Counted from the stretch's first letter, positions 1 to 5,055 are shown. The stretch is 7,076 nt of DNA from Thermodesulfovibrionia bacterium (GCA_947258735.1 CAMYJJ010000153.1:1-7076), one strand, 5' to 3'. Notes: a model not told the origin generated them from the letters alone. Numbers and translations: made by a program.

Positions 1-166
1 GGGACCGTGGTTTTTGTGCTGCAAGGTATTTCAGGGGGACGTTTTTAGCAAATGCCTTTGTCTCAAGCGGATCAAGCCAGAAGTTCTTGTCCATGGCCAG
101 TCCATGAATGAAAATGACAACAGCTTTATCAGGATTACCTTTATGAATTGTTATATCTAATTTCAT
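1..166 (-). CDS. alpha/beta-hydrolase, N-terminal fragment (runs off window edge)
   Basis: Reading leftward from an ATG at 166, 55 codons stay open to the window edge. The N-terminus has a hydrophobic beta-strand followed by His-Gly (VVIFIHGLAMD, residues 16-26). This is the strand and oxyanion-loop HG motif typical of alpha/beta-hydrolase fold enzymes. The catalytic Ser, Asp and His would lie outside the window, so the substrate cannot be judged; no signal peptide is seen, suggesting a cytoplasmic protein. The start lies 11 nt after the stop of the deaminase gene on the same strand, which implies co-transcription. There is no clear Shine-Dalgarno in the gap, so translation may be coupled to the upstream gene. 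The family call rests on one motif region only. Confidence 0.6.
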   Translation of the reverse strand, partial: MKLDITIHKGNPDKAVVIFIHGLAMDKNFWLDPLETKAFAKNVPLKYLAAQKPRS

Positions 167-177
167 AAAGGCAGTAG

Positions 178-612
178 TCAGGAAATATCAATCTTTTTTA
201 GTGAGGAATCTGTGTCCAGATACACAACGAGTGAAATCTGGGAGTTTCTTATCATGCGGTTGCATAATTTGCACGGCCTGCCGGCTGCGAAGCTGTCGTC
301 TTCTTCAAACCCTGCGATGTAGATAGTAGCACCTTTCATACGTTCAGGCTGACCGTTAATAATAGCATTCTGTTCAGCATGCACTGCCTCACACAGCTCA
401 TACCTCTCACCCGAGGGAATGTTCTTTTCCTGTCGGATACAGGTATTAAGATCTACGCAGTTATTTATCCCCCGTGGAGACCCATTGTATCCCGTGCTGA
501 TAATGACCCGGTCCTTTACGATAACCGCCCCGTACCTGCGGCGAAGACAGGTTGACCGTGATGATACGACTTTTGCAATTTCTATGAAATAATCATCCCA
601 TTCAGGACGCAT
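178..612 (-). CDS. deoxycytidylate (dCMP) deaminase, ComEB-type
   Basis: The 144-residue product fits the zinc-dependent cytidine/deoxycytidylate deaminase family. Known members convert dCMP to dUMP and ammonia, feeding thymidylate synthase in the cytoplasm. The catalytic motif is His78-Ala-Glu80 (VHAEQNA): His is a zinc ligand and Glu the proton shuttle. The other zinc ligands are Cys114 and Cys117 in PCKLC. The N-terminal block with YGAVIVKD and GYNGSPRG is typical of bacterial dCMP deaminases, and length is normal. Extra cysteines (22, 52, 58, 74) resemble those forming a second zinc site in some members; that is inference. ATG at 612 is preceded by AAGGAG about 8 nt upstream. It lies 95 nt downstream of rlpA and 11 nt before the hydrolase, all on one strand. 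A related cytidine-type deaminase is less likely given the full-length match. Confidence 0.92.
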   Translation of the reverse strand: MRPEWDDYFIEIAKVVSSRSTCLRRRYGAVIVKDRVIISTGYNGSPRGINNCVDLNTCIRQEKNIPSGERYELCEAVHAEQNAIINGQPERMKGATIYIAGFEEDDSFAAGRPCKLCNRMIRNSQISLVVYLDTDSSLKKIDIS

Positions 613-689
613 TAATTATTCTCCTTAAAGGACACCGGCATTGTCATGCAACAGTGATGTAATGTGCGTTGAAATATCCTGTATATTGG

Positions 690-719
690 AGTATAAGCGA
701 TGAACAGCTATTCTCTTAA
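690..719 (-). promoter_or_regulatory. candidate sigma-70 promoter of the deaminase gene
   Basis: On the minus strand a -35-like TTAAGA (719-714) and a -10-like TATACT (695-690) are separated by 18 nt. The -35 overlaps the last codons of rlpA. A start near 683 would give a leader of about 70 nt. Found by eye; the -10 matches consensus at 5 of 6 and the -35 at 4 of 6. Confidence 0.3.
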
Positions 720-1427
720 TGTTATCAGTGTATCATATCCTTCTTCAGCAAGTTTTTCAGCAGTCTGATATGCAGCATTACGGCTTTTGAATTTCCCTAC
801 CCTTACCCGGTAAAACATTTTTCCGTCTATTATTACCCTGGAAATATGTACATTGCTGTATCTTAATGCAAGCCCTTTTTTCAGTCTGAAGGCTCTTGCG
901 TGCTCCTTAAAAGAAGCGACCTGGATGGTGACCGCTCCTGGTGATACTTTTGAGAGAGAGGGCTGATACGTGATCCTCTTTACGTAACGCATATCCCTTC
1001 CAAGGTGTTCCACTTTTACCCTTCCTACGCCTTTTCCTGCCAGTCCTATGGCCTTTGCTGCACCATAGGAAAGGTCAAGGTCCCTTCCGCGGATGAAGGG
1101 CCCGCGGTCATTTACCACAACAGTAACCGACAGACGGGTATCCGGATTGGTTACGCGAAGTTTTGTACCGAAGACGAGCGTCTTGTGAGCTGCGGTCATG
1201 CCGTACATGTCGTATCGTTCACCCGATGCGGTCTGCCGGCCGTGGAACTTCTGGCCGTACCAGGAGGCTGTCATATATTTTTTGCGCGGTTTGTGTTCAA
1301 CCTTTGGGGCTGAAGCGCATGAAATCAGAGTAAATAGAAAACAAAATGCTATCAACTGCCAAATCAGTTTTTTTTGAACGAAATGCTTAATATTCGAGAT
1401 ATTAATAAGTCCTCCTGCTATCATCAT
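708..1427 (-). CDS. rlpA: RlpA-like septal lytic transglycosylase lipoprotein (DPBB + SPOR)
   Basis: From the ATG at 1427 the product is 239 residues. In order: a hydrophobic signal segment ending in lipobox LISC (Cys37), a double-psi beta-barrel (about 50-150) and a C-terminal SPOR domain (about 164-239). RlpA proteins are outer-membrane lipoproteins; some cleave peptidoglycan strands lacking stem peptides, and SPOR binds such denuded glycan at the division septum. Family hallmarks are ASWYG (54-58), Glu70 in ASGERYD, His81 in AAHKTL and Asp107 in NDRGP, consistent with an active enzyme. The start is uncertain. A GTG at 1460 and ATGs at 1427 and 1424 have no good Shine-Dalgarno, yet AGGAGG lies just inside the frame (1416-1411) and is followed only by ATT and ATC codons at start-codon distance. 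It is first in line of the minus-strand block with the deaminase. Confidence 0.92.
   Translation of the reverse strand: MMIAGGLINISNIKHFVQKKLIWQLIAFCFLFTLISCASAPKVEHKPRKKYMTASWYGQKFHGRQTASGERYDMYGMTAAHKTLVFGTKLRVTNPDTRLSVTVVVNDRGPFIRGRDLDLSYGAAKAIGLAGKGVGRVKVEHLGRDMRYVKRITYQPSLSKVSPGAVTIQVASFKEHARAFRLKKGLALRYSNVHISRVIIDGKMFYRVRVGKFKSRNAAYQTAEKLAEEGYDTLITLRE
1411..1416 (-). promoter_or_regulatory. strong Shine-Dalgarno inside the rlpA frame
   Basis: Minus-strand AGGAGG is the best ribosome-binding sequence near the rlpA start, but no ATG, GTG or TTG follows within 12 nt. In-frame ATT (1406) and ATC (1400) lie 4 and 10 nt downstream. It may be a chance product of two Gly codons (GGA GGA), or it may mark a non-canonical start. 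Confidence 0.35.
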
Positions 1428-1472
1428 TATGGTTTGTACCTGTTGTGGAAGAGTTAACACACGGTAACTGTC

Positions 1473-1493
1473 ATTCTGAACCTGTTTCAGAAT
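1473..1493. repeat. short palindrome ATTCTGAA / TTCAGAAT
   Basis: A perfect 8-bp inverted repeat (1473-1480 and 1486-1493) has a 5-nt loop, just upstream of rlpA. From memory, sequence of this type (CATTCTGAA...TTCAGAAT) recurs as a dispersed palindrome in several bacterial groups, but I cannot confirm copy number here. It would sit at the 5' end of an rlpA transcript started from the nearby TATAAT. Confidence 0.45.
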
Positions 1494-1498
1494 CTCCT

Positions 1499-1504
1499 AT
1501 TATA
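1499..1504 (-). promoter_or_regulatory. candidate -10 box upstream of rlpA
   Basis: A perfect minus-strand TATAAT lies 72 nt upstream of the ATG at 1427. No convincing -35 is seen 16-18 nt upstream. The predicted start falls at about 1492, at the edge of the 1473-1493 palindrome. Confidence 0.28.
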
Positions 1505-1861
1505 CTACAGCCTTCTCTAATCTTCTCTTTCTCCACTGTTCATCATTTTTTACAGGGGGATTTCAAGTGTAGAGCCTGTTACACTTAATTTGCAGACTCT
1601 AGACGAGAAGCAGCAATTAAAGTGTCCTGAACACTAAAAGTATTTACAAATACTGTAAATACAATTAATGACTTGATTTAATGGGGTTCCGCCCCCAAAC
1701 GACGGGTTCATTCTTTTTCACGCAAAAAAGAACGGAACCAAGCGAATGCGAAGAATTCAGGTAAATTATTCCTTACATTCAAAAGATCTTTATAAGAGCT
1801 TATCAAATGCGCCCCGCATGATTGCTTAATATCCGTGCTATTCCGGTCTGGCCGCTAAATT

Positions 1862-1889
1862 AAAAAAAAAGGGCACGGGCACCGTGCCC
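1862..1889 (-). terminator. intrinsic terminator (GGGCACGG hairpin plus nine T)
   Basis: On the minus strand an 8-bp GC-rich stem, GGGCACGG/CCGTGCCC (1889-1882 with 1878-1871), closes a 3-nt loop and is followed by nine T (1870-1862). This is textbook rho-independent form. It lies inside the inverted-repeat element and would stop leftward transcripts before rlpA. A hairpin of this kind is also seen as a dispersed repeat in some genomes, so termination may be incidental. Confidence 0.6.
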
Positions 1890-2098
1890 CTACAATGTTT
1901 AATTGGATATTTTAATTTTTTAACACGTCCAGTCCTGCATATCCCGGAAGCTCGGTACGAGTCCACTGTGAGAATCAAAAGGGGGATAAAAGATAAAGAC
2001 AAAAAAAGAATCAAAAACTTTTGCGACTATCCTTTGCAAGGAGAGAGCAGTATTTCCCCATTAGCGATTTTAGGTGATGAAGGAGACCGGAAGGAAAA

Positions 2099-2139
2099 GA
2101 GTTAATTTGTGTTTGAGCGGAGCGAGTTTAAATTAACTC
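2099..2139. repeat. 10-bp hairpin inside the element
   Basis: GAGTTAATTT (2099-2108) pairs perfectly with AAATTAACTC (2130-2139) around a 21-nt loop. A shorter one follows at about 2157-2177 (GAACCG/CGGTTC). These are structural features of the repeat segment and no function is assigned. Confidence 0.45.
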
Positions 2140-2290
2140 CCTGGAGGTCGACTGAAGAACCGTTAAAAAATCGGTTCAGGGTGTCTTTCTTTGGTTCGTT
2201 TCTTAGACAAGTAAGAAATGAACCCGTCGTTTGGGGGCGGAACCCCATTTGTAATAGATTAACAATCATAATAAATATGAATTAGTCAGG

Positions 2291-2321
2291 AAAAGCGTTT
2301 ACATTGCCTGTAAACGCTTTT
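2291..2321. terminator. 13-bp hairpin with A/T flanks; possible bidirectional terminator and element end
   Basis: A perfect 13-bp stem (2291-2303 with 2309-2321) with 5-nt loop begins AAAA and ends TTTT, so on either strand a GCGTTTACA core is followed by a T run. It lies 150 nt downstream of the small lipoprotein gene and could end its transcript. The equivalent hairpin at the other end (1640-1662) shows it also belongs to the repeat structure. Confidence 0.45.
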
Positions 2322-2470
2322 GTAGTTCAGGACAAATTTAGGATTTTGTGCAATTGGTGATGATTTCAGTCGGCAATATGCCGTTATGCAGGGTCATGTA
2401 AAGGTAATAAAGGATAATCTGAAGAATGGGTGACACCACCTACTTAATGCCATTGTACGATGCCTGTACT

Positions 2471-2821
2471 TTAACTTTTACATTTAAATAGCATTTCTAC
2501 TCTATAGTTTTCTTCACTTTTATGTTTTGCCGCTGCTTCCGCCACTTTTCTTGCAAATCCAGACAGTCCCTCTTCTGAGCCATCTGTTAATTTTGGACCA
2601 ATATATTCTGTCTTCTGATTAATTGAATAAAAATTATTATATCCTTCATCCTCACAGGTTTTATTTGCATCCTTCATAACTGTTTTAAGGGCTGCTTTCT
2701 CTTGTTTGTGTGTTGTTATTGCTATATATCCACCATCCTCTTGAGGCAAAATTGTCGAATGCATTGTTGAACATCCTGCCAATACTACTGATAACAGTAA
2801 CATTAATGTTTTCATACTCAT
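2471..2821 (-). CDS. small lipoprotein of unknown function
   Basis: The 116-residue product starts MSMKTLMLLLSVVLAGC, a short lipoprotein signal peptide with lipobox LAGC (Cys17). The mature part is therefore predicted to be lipid-anchored on the periplasmic side. It is about 100 residues, with cysteines at 56 and 114 that could form a disulfide, an Ala/Lys-rich helical stretch (about 86-102) and a C-terminal strand RVEMLFKC. This pattern (early helix with ALK..., central Cys, closing strand ending FKC) recalls small uncharacterised Gram-negative lipoproteins, but I cannot name a family. I chose ATG 2821 because GGAGGAG (2831-2825) sits just upstream of it. The in-frame ATG at 2833 would overlap that site, and ATG 2815 is a weaker alternative. 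It stands alone, divergent from the DUF2703 gene. Confidence 0.8.
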   Translation of the reverse strand: MSMKTLMLLLSVVLAGCSTMHSTILPQEDGGYIAITTHKQEKAALKTVMKDANKTCEDEGYNNFYSINQKTEYIGPKLTDGSEEGLSGFARKVAEAAAKHKSEENYRVEMLFKCKS

Positions 2822-2911
2822 TCGCTCCTCCATATAAAAAGTATAATTAACTTCTCATTAGGTACTATTCGGAAGATTACAATGATTTCTTTATTATTGC
2901 CTTGCTTAAAT

Positions 2912-2984
2912 GATGTGGGCGGTGTCGTGTCTACGCATTACAGATTATTCTGAAGAGCGGAGACACGACACAACCCGCGACATC
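2912..2984. repeat. long imperfect palindrome between divergent genes
   Basis: GTGTCGTGTCT (2922-2932) is the exact reverse complement of 2961-2971. Pairing extends outward through GGG/CCC (2917-2919 with 2974-2976) and GATGT/ACATC (2912-2916 with 2980-2984), with small internal mismatches and a 28-nt loop. It lies between the divergent lipoprotein and DUF2703 genes and is GC-richer than its surround. It could be a REP-like dispersed element or a regulatory hairpin. No T tract follows directly, so a terminator is less likely. Confidence 0.5.
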
Positions 2985-3023
2985 CTCTCTTTTTATCAAA
3001 GATTTCAATTAGTAATTTACTGG

Positions 3024-3032
3024 TGGTATAGT
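3024..3032 (+). promoter_or_regulatory. candidate extended -10 promoter, implying a near-leaderless mRNA
   Basis: TGGTATAGT is an extended -10 (TG-N-TATAGT, 5 of 6 in the hexamer). The usual 6-7 nt gap puts the start at about 3039, only some 4 nt before the ATG at 3043. There is no Shine-Dalgarno at normal distance, which agrees with leaderless translation. The -35 region (TTCAAT) is poor. Confidence 0.3.
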
Positions 3033-3042
3033 AAAAAATAAT

Positions 3043-3534
3043 ATGAAAGTTCTTAAAATTAAATGGCAACGTCTTCTCATCGATGAAAGCGGACAAACTT
3101 GTCCCAGGTGTGGCTCAACCGAAAAGGAGCTTGATAAAGCAGTTAGCGCACTCAAGCAATCTCTTGCTCCGTTGGGGATAGAAGTAATCTTAGAAAAGCT
3201 CGTTATTGATGCTGTGACATTCACTAAAGATGTTTTAGAATCAAACCGAATCTGGATCGGTGAGAAGCCTTTAGAAGAATGGCTGGGAGCTGAAGTTGGG
3301 CAGAGCCTTTGCTGTGAGGTATGTGGTAACGCAGAATGCAGGACCGTTGGGATAAGAGAAAAGATTTATGAAACGATTCCAGCTGACTTGATCATCAAAG
3401 CGGGTCTTGTTGCAGCTTCGCAGATCGTTGCTGCCGAGCCAAAGGAAACATGTTGTGAAAATAATGTTTCAAAGAAAAAGCCGTCTGGTATTTGTTGCCC
3501 AGAGCCTCATAATAATTCAAATGAATGCAAATAA
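3043..3534 (+). CDS. DUF2703 family protein with cysteine-pair tail
   Basis: The 163-residue product begins MKVLKIKWQRLL, followed by TCPRCG (Cys20, Cys23), an LxPLGIEVxLEK strand, SNRIWI, and QSLCCEVCGNAECRTV (Cys90, 91, 94, 99). This is the typical DUF2703 profile as I remember it. The family has no established biochemical role; from memory, members are sometimes found near metalloid-resistance genes, but no such gene is in this window. Beyond the domain (about 1-130), a short tail adds CC at 137-138, CC at 151-152 and Cys162, separated by polar, Lys-rich sequence. Eleven cysteines in a probably cytoplasmic protein suggest metal or metalloid binding, or thiol redox work; this is inference. 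It is the only plus-strand gene recognised here. Confidence 0.8.
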   Translation: MKVLKIKWQRLLIDESGQTCPRCGSTEKELDKAVSALKQSLAPLGIEVILEKLVIDAVTFTKDVLESNRIWIGEKPLEEWLGAEVGQSLCCEVCGNAECRTVGIREKIYETIPADLIIKAGLVAASQIVAAEPKETCCENNVSKKKPSGICCPEPHNNSNECK

Positions 3535-3602
3535 AGAAGGTTTCATTTCGACGAGAGATTAAAATCATTGATAATAGACTAAAATGTGCACTTCTTTATT
3601 TG
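3528..3602. repeat. 12-bp inverted repeat around the DUF2703 stop codon
   Basis: CAAATAAAGAAG (3528-3539, containing the TAA stop) is the exact reverse complement of 3591-3602. The 51-nt loop is too long for a standard terminator. It may be chance in AT-rich sequence or a 3'-end structure. Confidence 0.3.
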
Positions 3603-3627
3603 ATTATTTTGGTGAAGATTTGAAACG
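3569..3627. repeat. direct repeat copy A (partner 4947-5005)
   Basis: An ungapped comparison with 4947-5005 gives 45 identical positions of 59, counted by eye, with conserved blocks ATAGACTA and TGCACTTCTT. Similarity stops sharply on both sides. On the minus strand this copy begins just after the sheath-relic stop codon. Mismatches show no third-codon-position bias, so it is probably not shared coding sequence. Confidence 0.5.
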
Positions 3628-3628
3628 G

Positions 3629-3960
3629 TTATCGTTGAATCTTAATAATGACAAACTCTGCCGGCTTAAGCGGTGCAATTCCAACTTCTATGTTGACAAT
3701 CCCTAAGTTCCTATCTGCATCAGTTGTCGTATCCTTATCGCATTTGACAAAGCAGGCCTCTTTCGGGCTGCTGTCCTGAGATGCACCTTTACGAAATAGG
3801 TTGCGTATGAATGCTCCCACGTTACGGTAAATTTGAGTCCAGAGCGGTTCATCGTTGGATTCAAACACAACCCATTGAGTCCCCCGGCAAAGACTTTTCT
3901 CGATGTAAAGGGCGATTCGTCGTACTGGTATGTATTTCCATTTTGTCCGGGGTTAGAACT
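3629..3960 (-). pseudogene. contractile tail sheath protein, C-terminal relic
   Basis: The minus-strand frame from about 3940 to the TAA at 3629 gives 103 residues containing WKYIPVRRIALYIE, GTQWVVFESNDEPLW, NVGAFIRNLFRKGA, FVKCDKDTTT and LGIVNIEVGIAPLKPAEF. These are the signature blocks of the C-terminal domain of tail sheath proteins from myophages and extracellular contractile injection systems. The normal C-terminus is present, but a full sheath is several hundred residues. Just upstream (3960-3943) another frame encodes SSNPGQ, matching the LSS(D/N)P that usually precedes WKY, which points to a frameshift. Beyond that no sheath similarity is seen and stops occur. An internal GTG at 3868 leaves a shorter open frame, but no ribosome-binding site supports it. 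No other tail gene is in the window. Confidence 0.85.
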
Positions 3961-4021
3961 TTAATGATGACACTGACCGTAACGATGAAAGATTTGACCC
4001 TATCCACTATCCACTGTCAAC

Positions 4022-4050
4022 AAAAAAAACAGAGCCATTTCTGACCCTGC
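4022..4050 (-). terminator. candidate intrinsic terminator of the DUF2934/YegP gene
   Basis: On the minus strand, 26 nt after the stop at 4076, GCAGGG (4050-4045) can pair with CTCTGT (4034-4029, with wobble pairs) across a 10-nt loop. Eight T lie at 4029-4022. The stem is short and imperfect, but the position and T run are right. Confidence 0.4.
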
Positions 4051-4075
4051 CTTGAAGAAAATACTAATGATTCTT

Positions 4076-4768
4076 TTATGCAGTCTCATCTTTAATTGTT
4101 GTCGTAGCACCATTAACCATTACTGACTTAATACCATTTTCCATGCCGCTAGCACTCTTATACATTTGGCTCTTGCCAATAACCTGATGATTCTTCGCCT
4201 TCAGAACAAAATAAGGCTTTCCATTTTTAGCATCTTTCCGCTCATAGTTTGCATCATCTCTGCTATTAGATTGAACAGAAGCAATGCCGTTATTGCACGC
4301 AGCCCTGCTTGTATATTGCTCACTAGATAATATCGTTTCAGCATTTCCCGCTTTCAAATTGAAATAAAGTTGATCGTTTGTTGCCTTCTTAACCTCAAAC
4401 CAGCCTGAACTCATCTGTACATCCTTATCAGTAATAGTGTTTACGGGTTTATTTCTTTCTGTCTTGATGGCTATGTTTTCACCTGTAGATATAACCGGTT
4501 CTCTTTCATCAATCTCCTCAATTACCGTTGCCTCTTCTTCGATTTTCTGACTTGCATATCTTAGCCCTTTTTCCTCTACCTCTTCCCTAATTGTCTCTTC
4601 CCCAATCATTGGTTCTTCTCCCTCTGGCTCTTCTATATCTTGGCTTGCATGCCTCATTAGCACAATCCTTTCAGCATTAAGCCAGTTTTCACAGTCTCGG
4701 CCTCCACTACACCCGCTTTCTTCATAAAGTTTATAAGCCATTCTTGCTATTTCTTCGTGCAAATTCAT
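4076..4768 (-). CDS. DUF2934 - acidic linker - tandem DUF1508 (YegP-like) protein
   Basis: The 230-residue product combines three parts. Residues about 4-38 (EEIARMAYKLYEESG...GRDCENWLNAER) match DUF2934, a short helical domain common in Nitrospirota and proteobacteria. Residues about 39-119 are a Glu-rich, probably disordered linker containing a diverged internal repeat (RHASQDIEE and RYASQKIEE, 30 residues apart). Residues about 121-224 hold two DUF1508/YegP units, GWFEVKKATNDQLYFNLKAGN and NGKPYFVLKAKN, each followed by a Tyr/Ala-rich helix ending NGI.SV. The function of DUF1508 is not well established. There is no signal peptide or membrane segment, so it is likely cytoplasmic. ATG 4768 is chosen because AGGAGG sits 6 nt upstream (4780-4775), overlapping the alternative ATG at 4783. 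It appears monocistronic, with a promoter and terminator candidate of its own. Confidence 0.85.
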   Translation of the reverse strand: MNLHEEIARMAYKLYEESGCSGGRDCENWLNAERIVLMRHASQDIEEPEGEEPMIGEETIREEVEEKGLRYASQKIEEEATVIEEIDEREPVISTGENIAIKTERNKPVNTITDKDVQMSSGWFEVKKATNDQLYFNLKAGNAETILSSEQYTSRAACNNGIASVQSNSRDDANYERKDAKNGKPYFVLKAKNHQVIGKSQMYKSASGMENGIKSVMVNGATTTIKDETA

Positions 4769-4796
4769 TTTTTCCCTCCTCATAGATCTTTATTAA

Positions 4797-4825
4797 AAAA
4801 TACCACCATATGCAACACAATTCAA
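4797..4825 (-). promoter_or_regulatory. candidate promoter of the DUF2934/YegP gene
   Basis: On the minus strand, TTGAAT (4825-4820) and TATTTT (4802-4797) are separated by exactly 17 nt, with TGG directly before the -10 (extended -10 form). A start near 4790 gives a leader of about 22 nt that contains the Shine-Dalgarno. The rest of the gap to 5055 has only copy B of the direct repeat. Confidence 0.4.
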
Positions 4826-4946
4826 CTCTTAAAGGATCTAAGGATAGAAAATTATTATAACTCTAAGTTATCTTGACCATAGAAACAATACTAAGCTTAA
4901 ATATAACTAAGGATAACCCATCTGTTATTGCCCACTTACAACCTGC

Positions 4947-5005
4947 TGATTATAGACTAGAGTCTGCACTTCTTGTTTTTATGCTTTTAGTGTTGATTTT
5001 AATCG
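4947..5005. repeat. direct repeat copy B (partner 3569-3627)
   Basis: It matches copy A over 59 ungapped positions (45 identical). On the minus strand it lies about 50 nt downstream of the final TAA of the VWC-repeat frame, as copy A lies just downstream of the sheath relic. The two copies bracket about 1.4 kb holding the sheath relic and the DUF2934/YegP gene. I do not recognise the repeat. Confidence 0.5.
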
Positions 5006-5055
5006 CAAAGCTGATTTGTCGTTTGTCGAGCCCCGACCCCTTATCCGTTCTTTTA

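Larger units (their letters stand above)
1680..2249. repeat. perfect 33-bp inverted repeat bounding a 570-bp inner segment
   Basis: Positions 1680-1712 are the exact reverse complement of 2217-2249. The arm starts AATGGGGTTCCGCCCCC and is GC-rich against an AT-rich surround. Beyond the perfect part the arms stay loosely similar (AAGAACGGAACCAA against GAAACGAACCAA). The segment holds hairpins but no convincing gene. The unequal distances from the arms to the outer ends (14 and 41 nt from the hairpins) fit an insertion into an older element of about 142 bp. I could not identify a clean target duplication for it. Confidence 0.6.
1623..2334. mobile_element. non-autonomous inverted-repeat element (MITE-like), 712 bp, no transposase
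   Basis: Both ends start with the same 10 bp, TGTCCTGAAC (1623-1632; reverse complement at 2325-2334). After 3 nt each end carries a hairpin at the same spacing: 1640-1662 (stem GTATTTACA) and 2291-2321 (stem core GCGTTTACA), both with TTTACA-5nt-TGTAAA at the core. Matching ends in the same register argue for true terminal inverted repeats. The outside flanks AATTAAAG and AATTTAGG agree at 6 of 8 positions, possibly a worn target duplication. Nothing inside resembles a transposase, so any mobility would be in trans. The interior carries a second, perfect inverted repeat (1680-2249), suggesting nesting. This covers most of the gene-free stretch 1461-2470. In the flanks, 1505-1622 shows nothing clear and 2335-2470 shows only a small CGGCA/TGCCG hairpin. 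Confidence 0.55.

Noticed and set aside
1005..1313. Plus-strand frame opposite rlpA
   Set aside because: It is a shadow of the DPBB coding region on the other strand.
1590..1617. Possible third copy of the direct repeat (TGCAGACTCTAG shared with the reverse complement of copy B)
   Set aside because: A 12-bp match is expected by chance in 7 kb on both strands, and similarity outside it is weak and short.
1884..2105. Plus-strand 73-codon open frame inside the repeat element
   Set aside because: It starts within the terminator hairpin of the inverted-repeat element, has no ribosome-binding site, and its Lys/Asp-rich product shows no domain.
1680..2334. CRISPR array
   Set aside because: The repeats are inverted and few, with no regularly spaced direct repeats and no cas genes.
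3009..3224. Minus-strand frame opposite the DUF2703 start
   Set aside because: It overlaps a recognised domain gene on the opposite strand and has no family features.
3525..3623. 32-codon plus-strand frame overlapping the DUF2703 stop and ending in a hydrophobic stretch
   Set aside because: It resembles the 4873-5067 frame only through the direct repeat, mismatches show no codon-position bias, and it has no ribosome-binding site.
3569..3627. Integron attC site (59-base direct repeat downstream of genes)
   Set aside because: No RYYYAAC/GTTRRRY core pair is visible at the repeat ends and there is no integrase.
5020..5055. Terminator after the VWC-repeat frame (GTCG/CGAC hairpin)
   Set aside because: The stem is only 4 bp and no T run follows on the minus strand.
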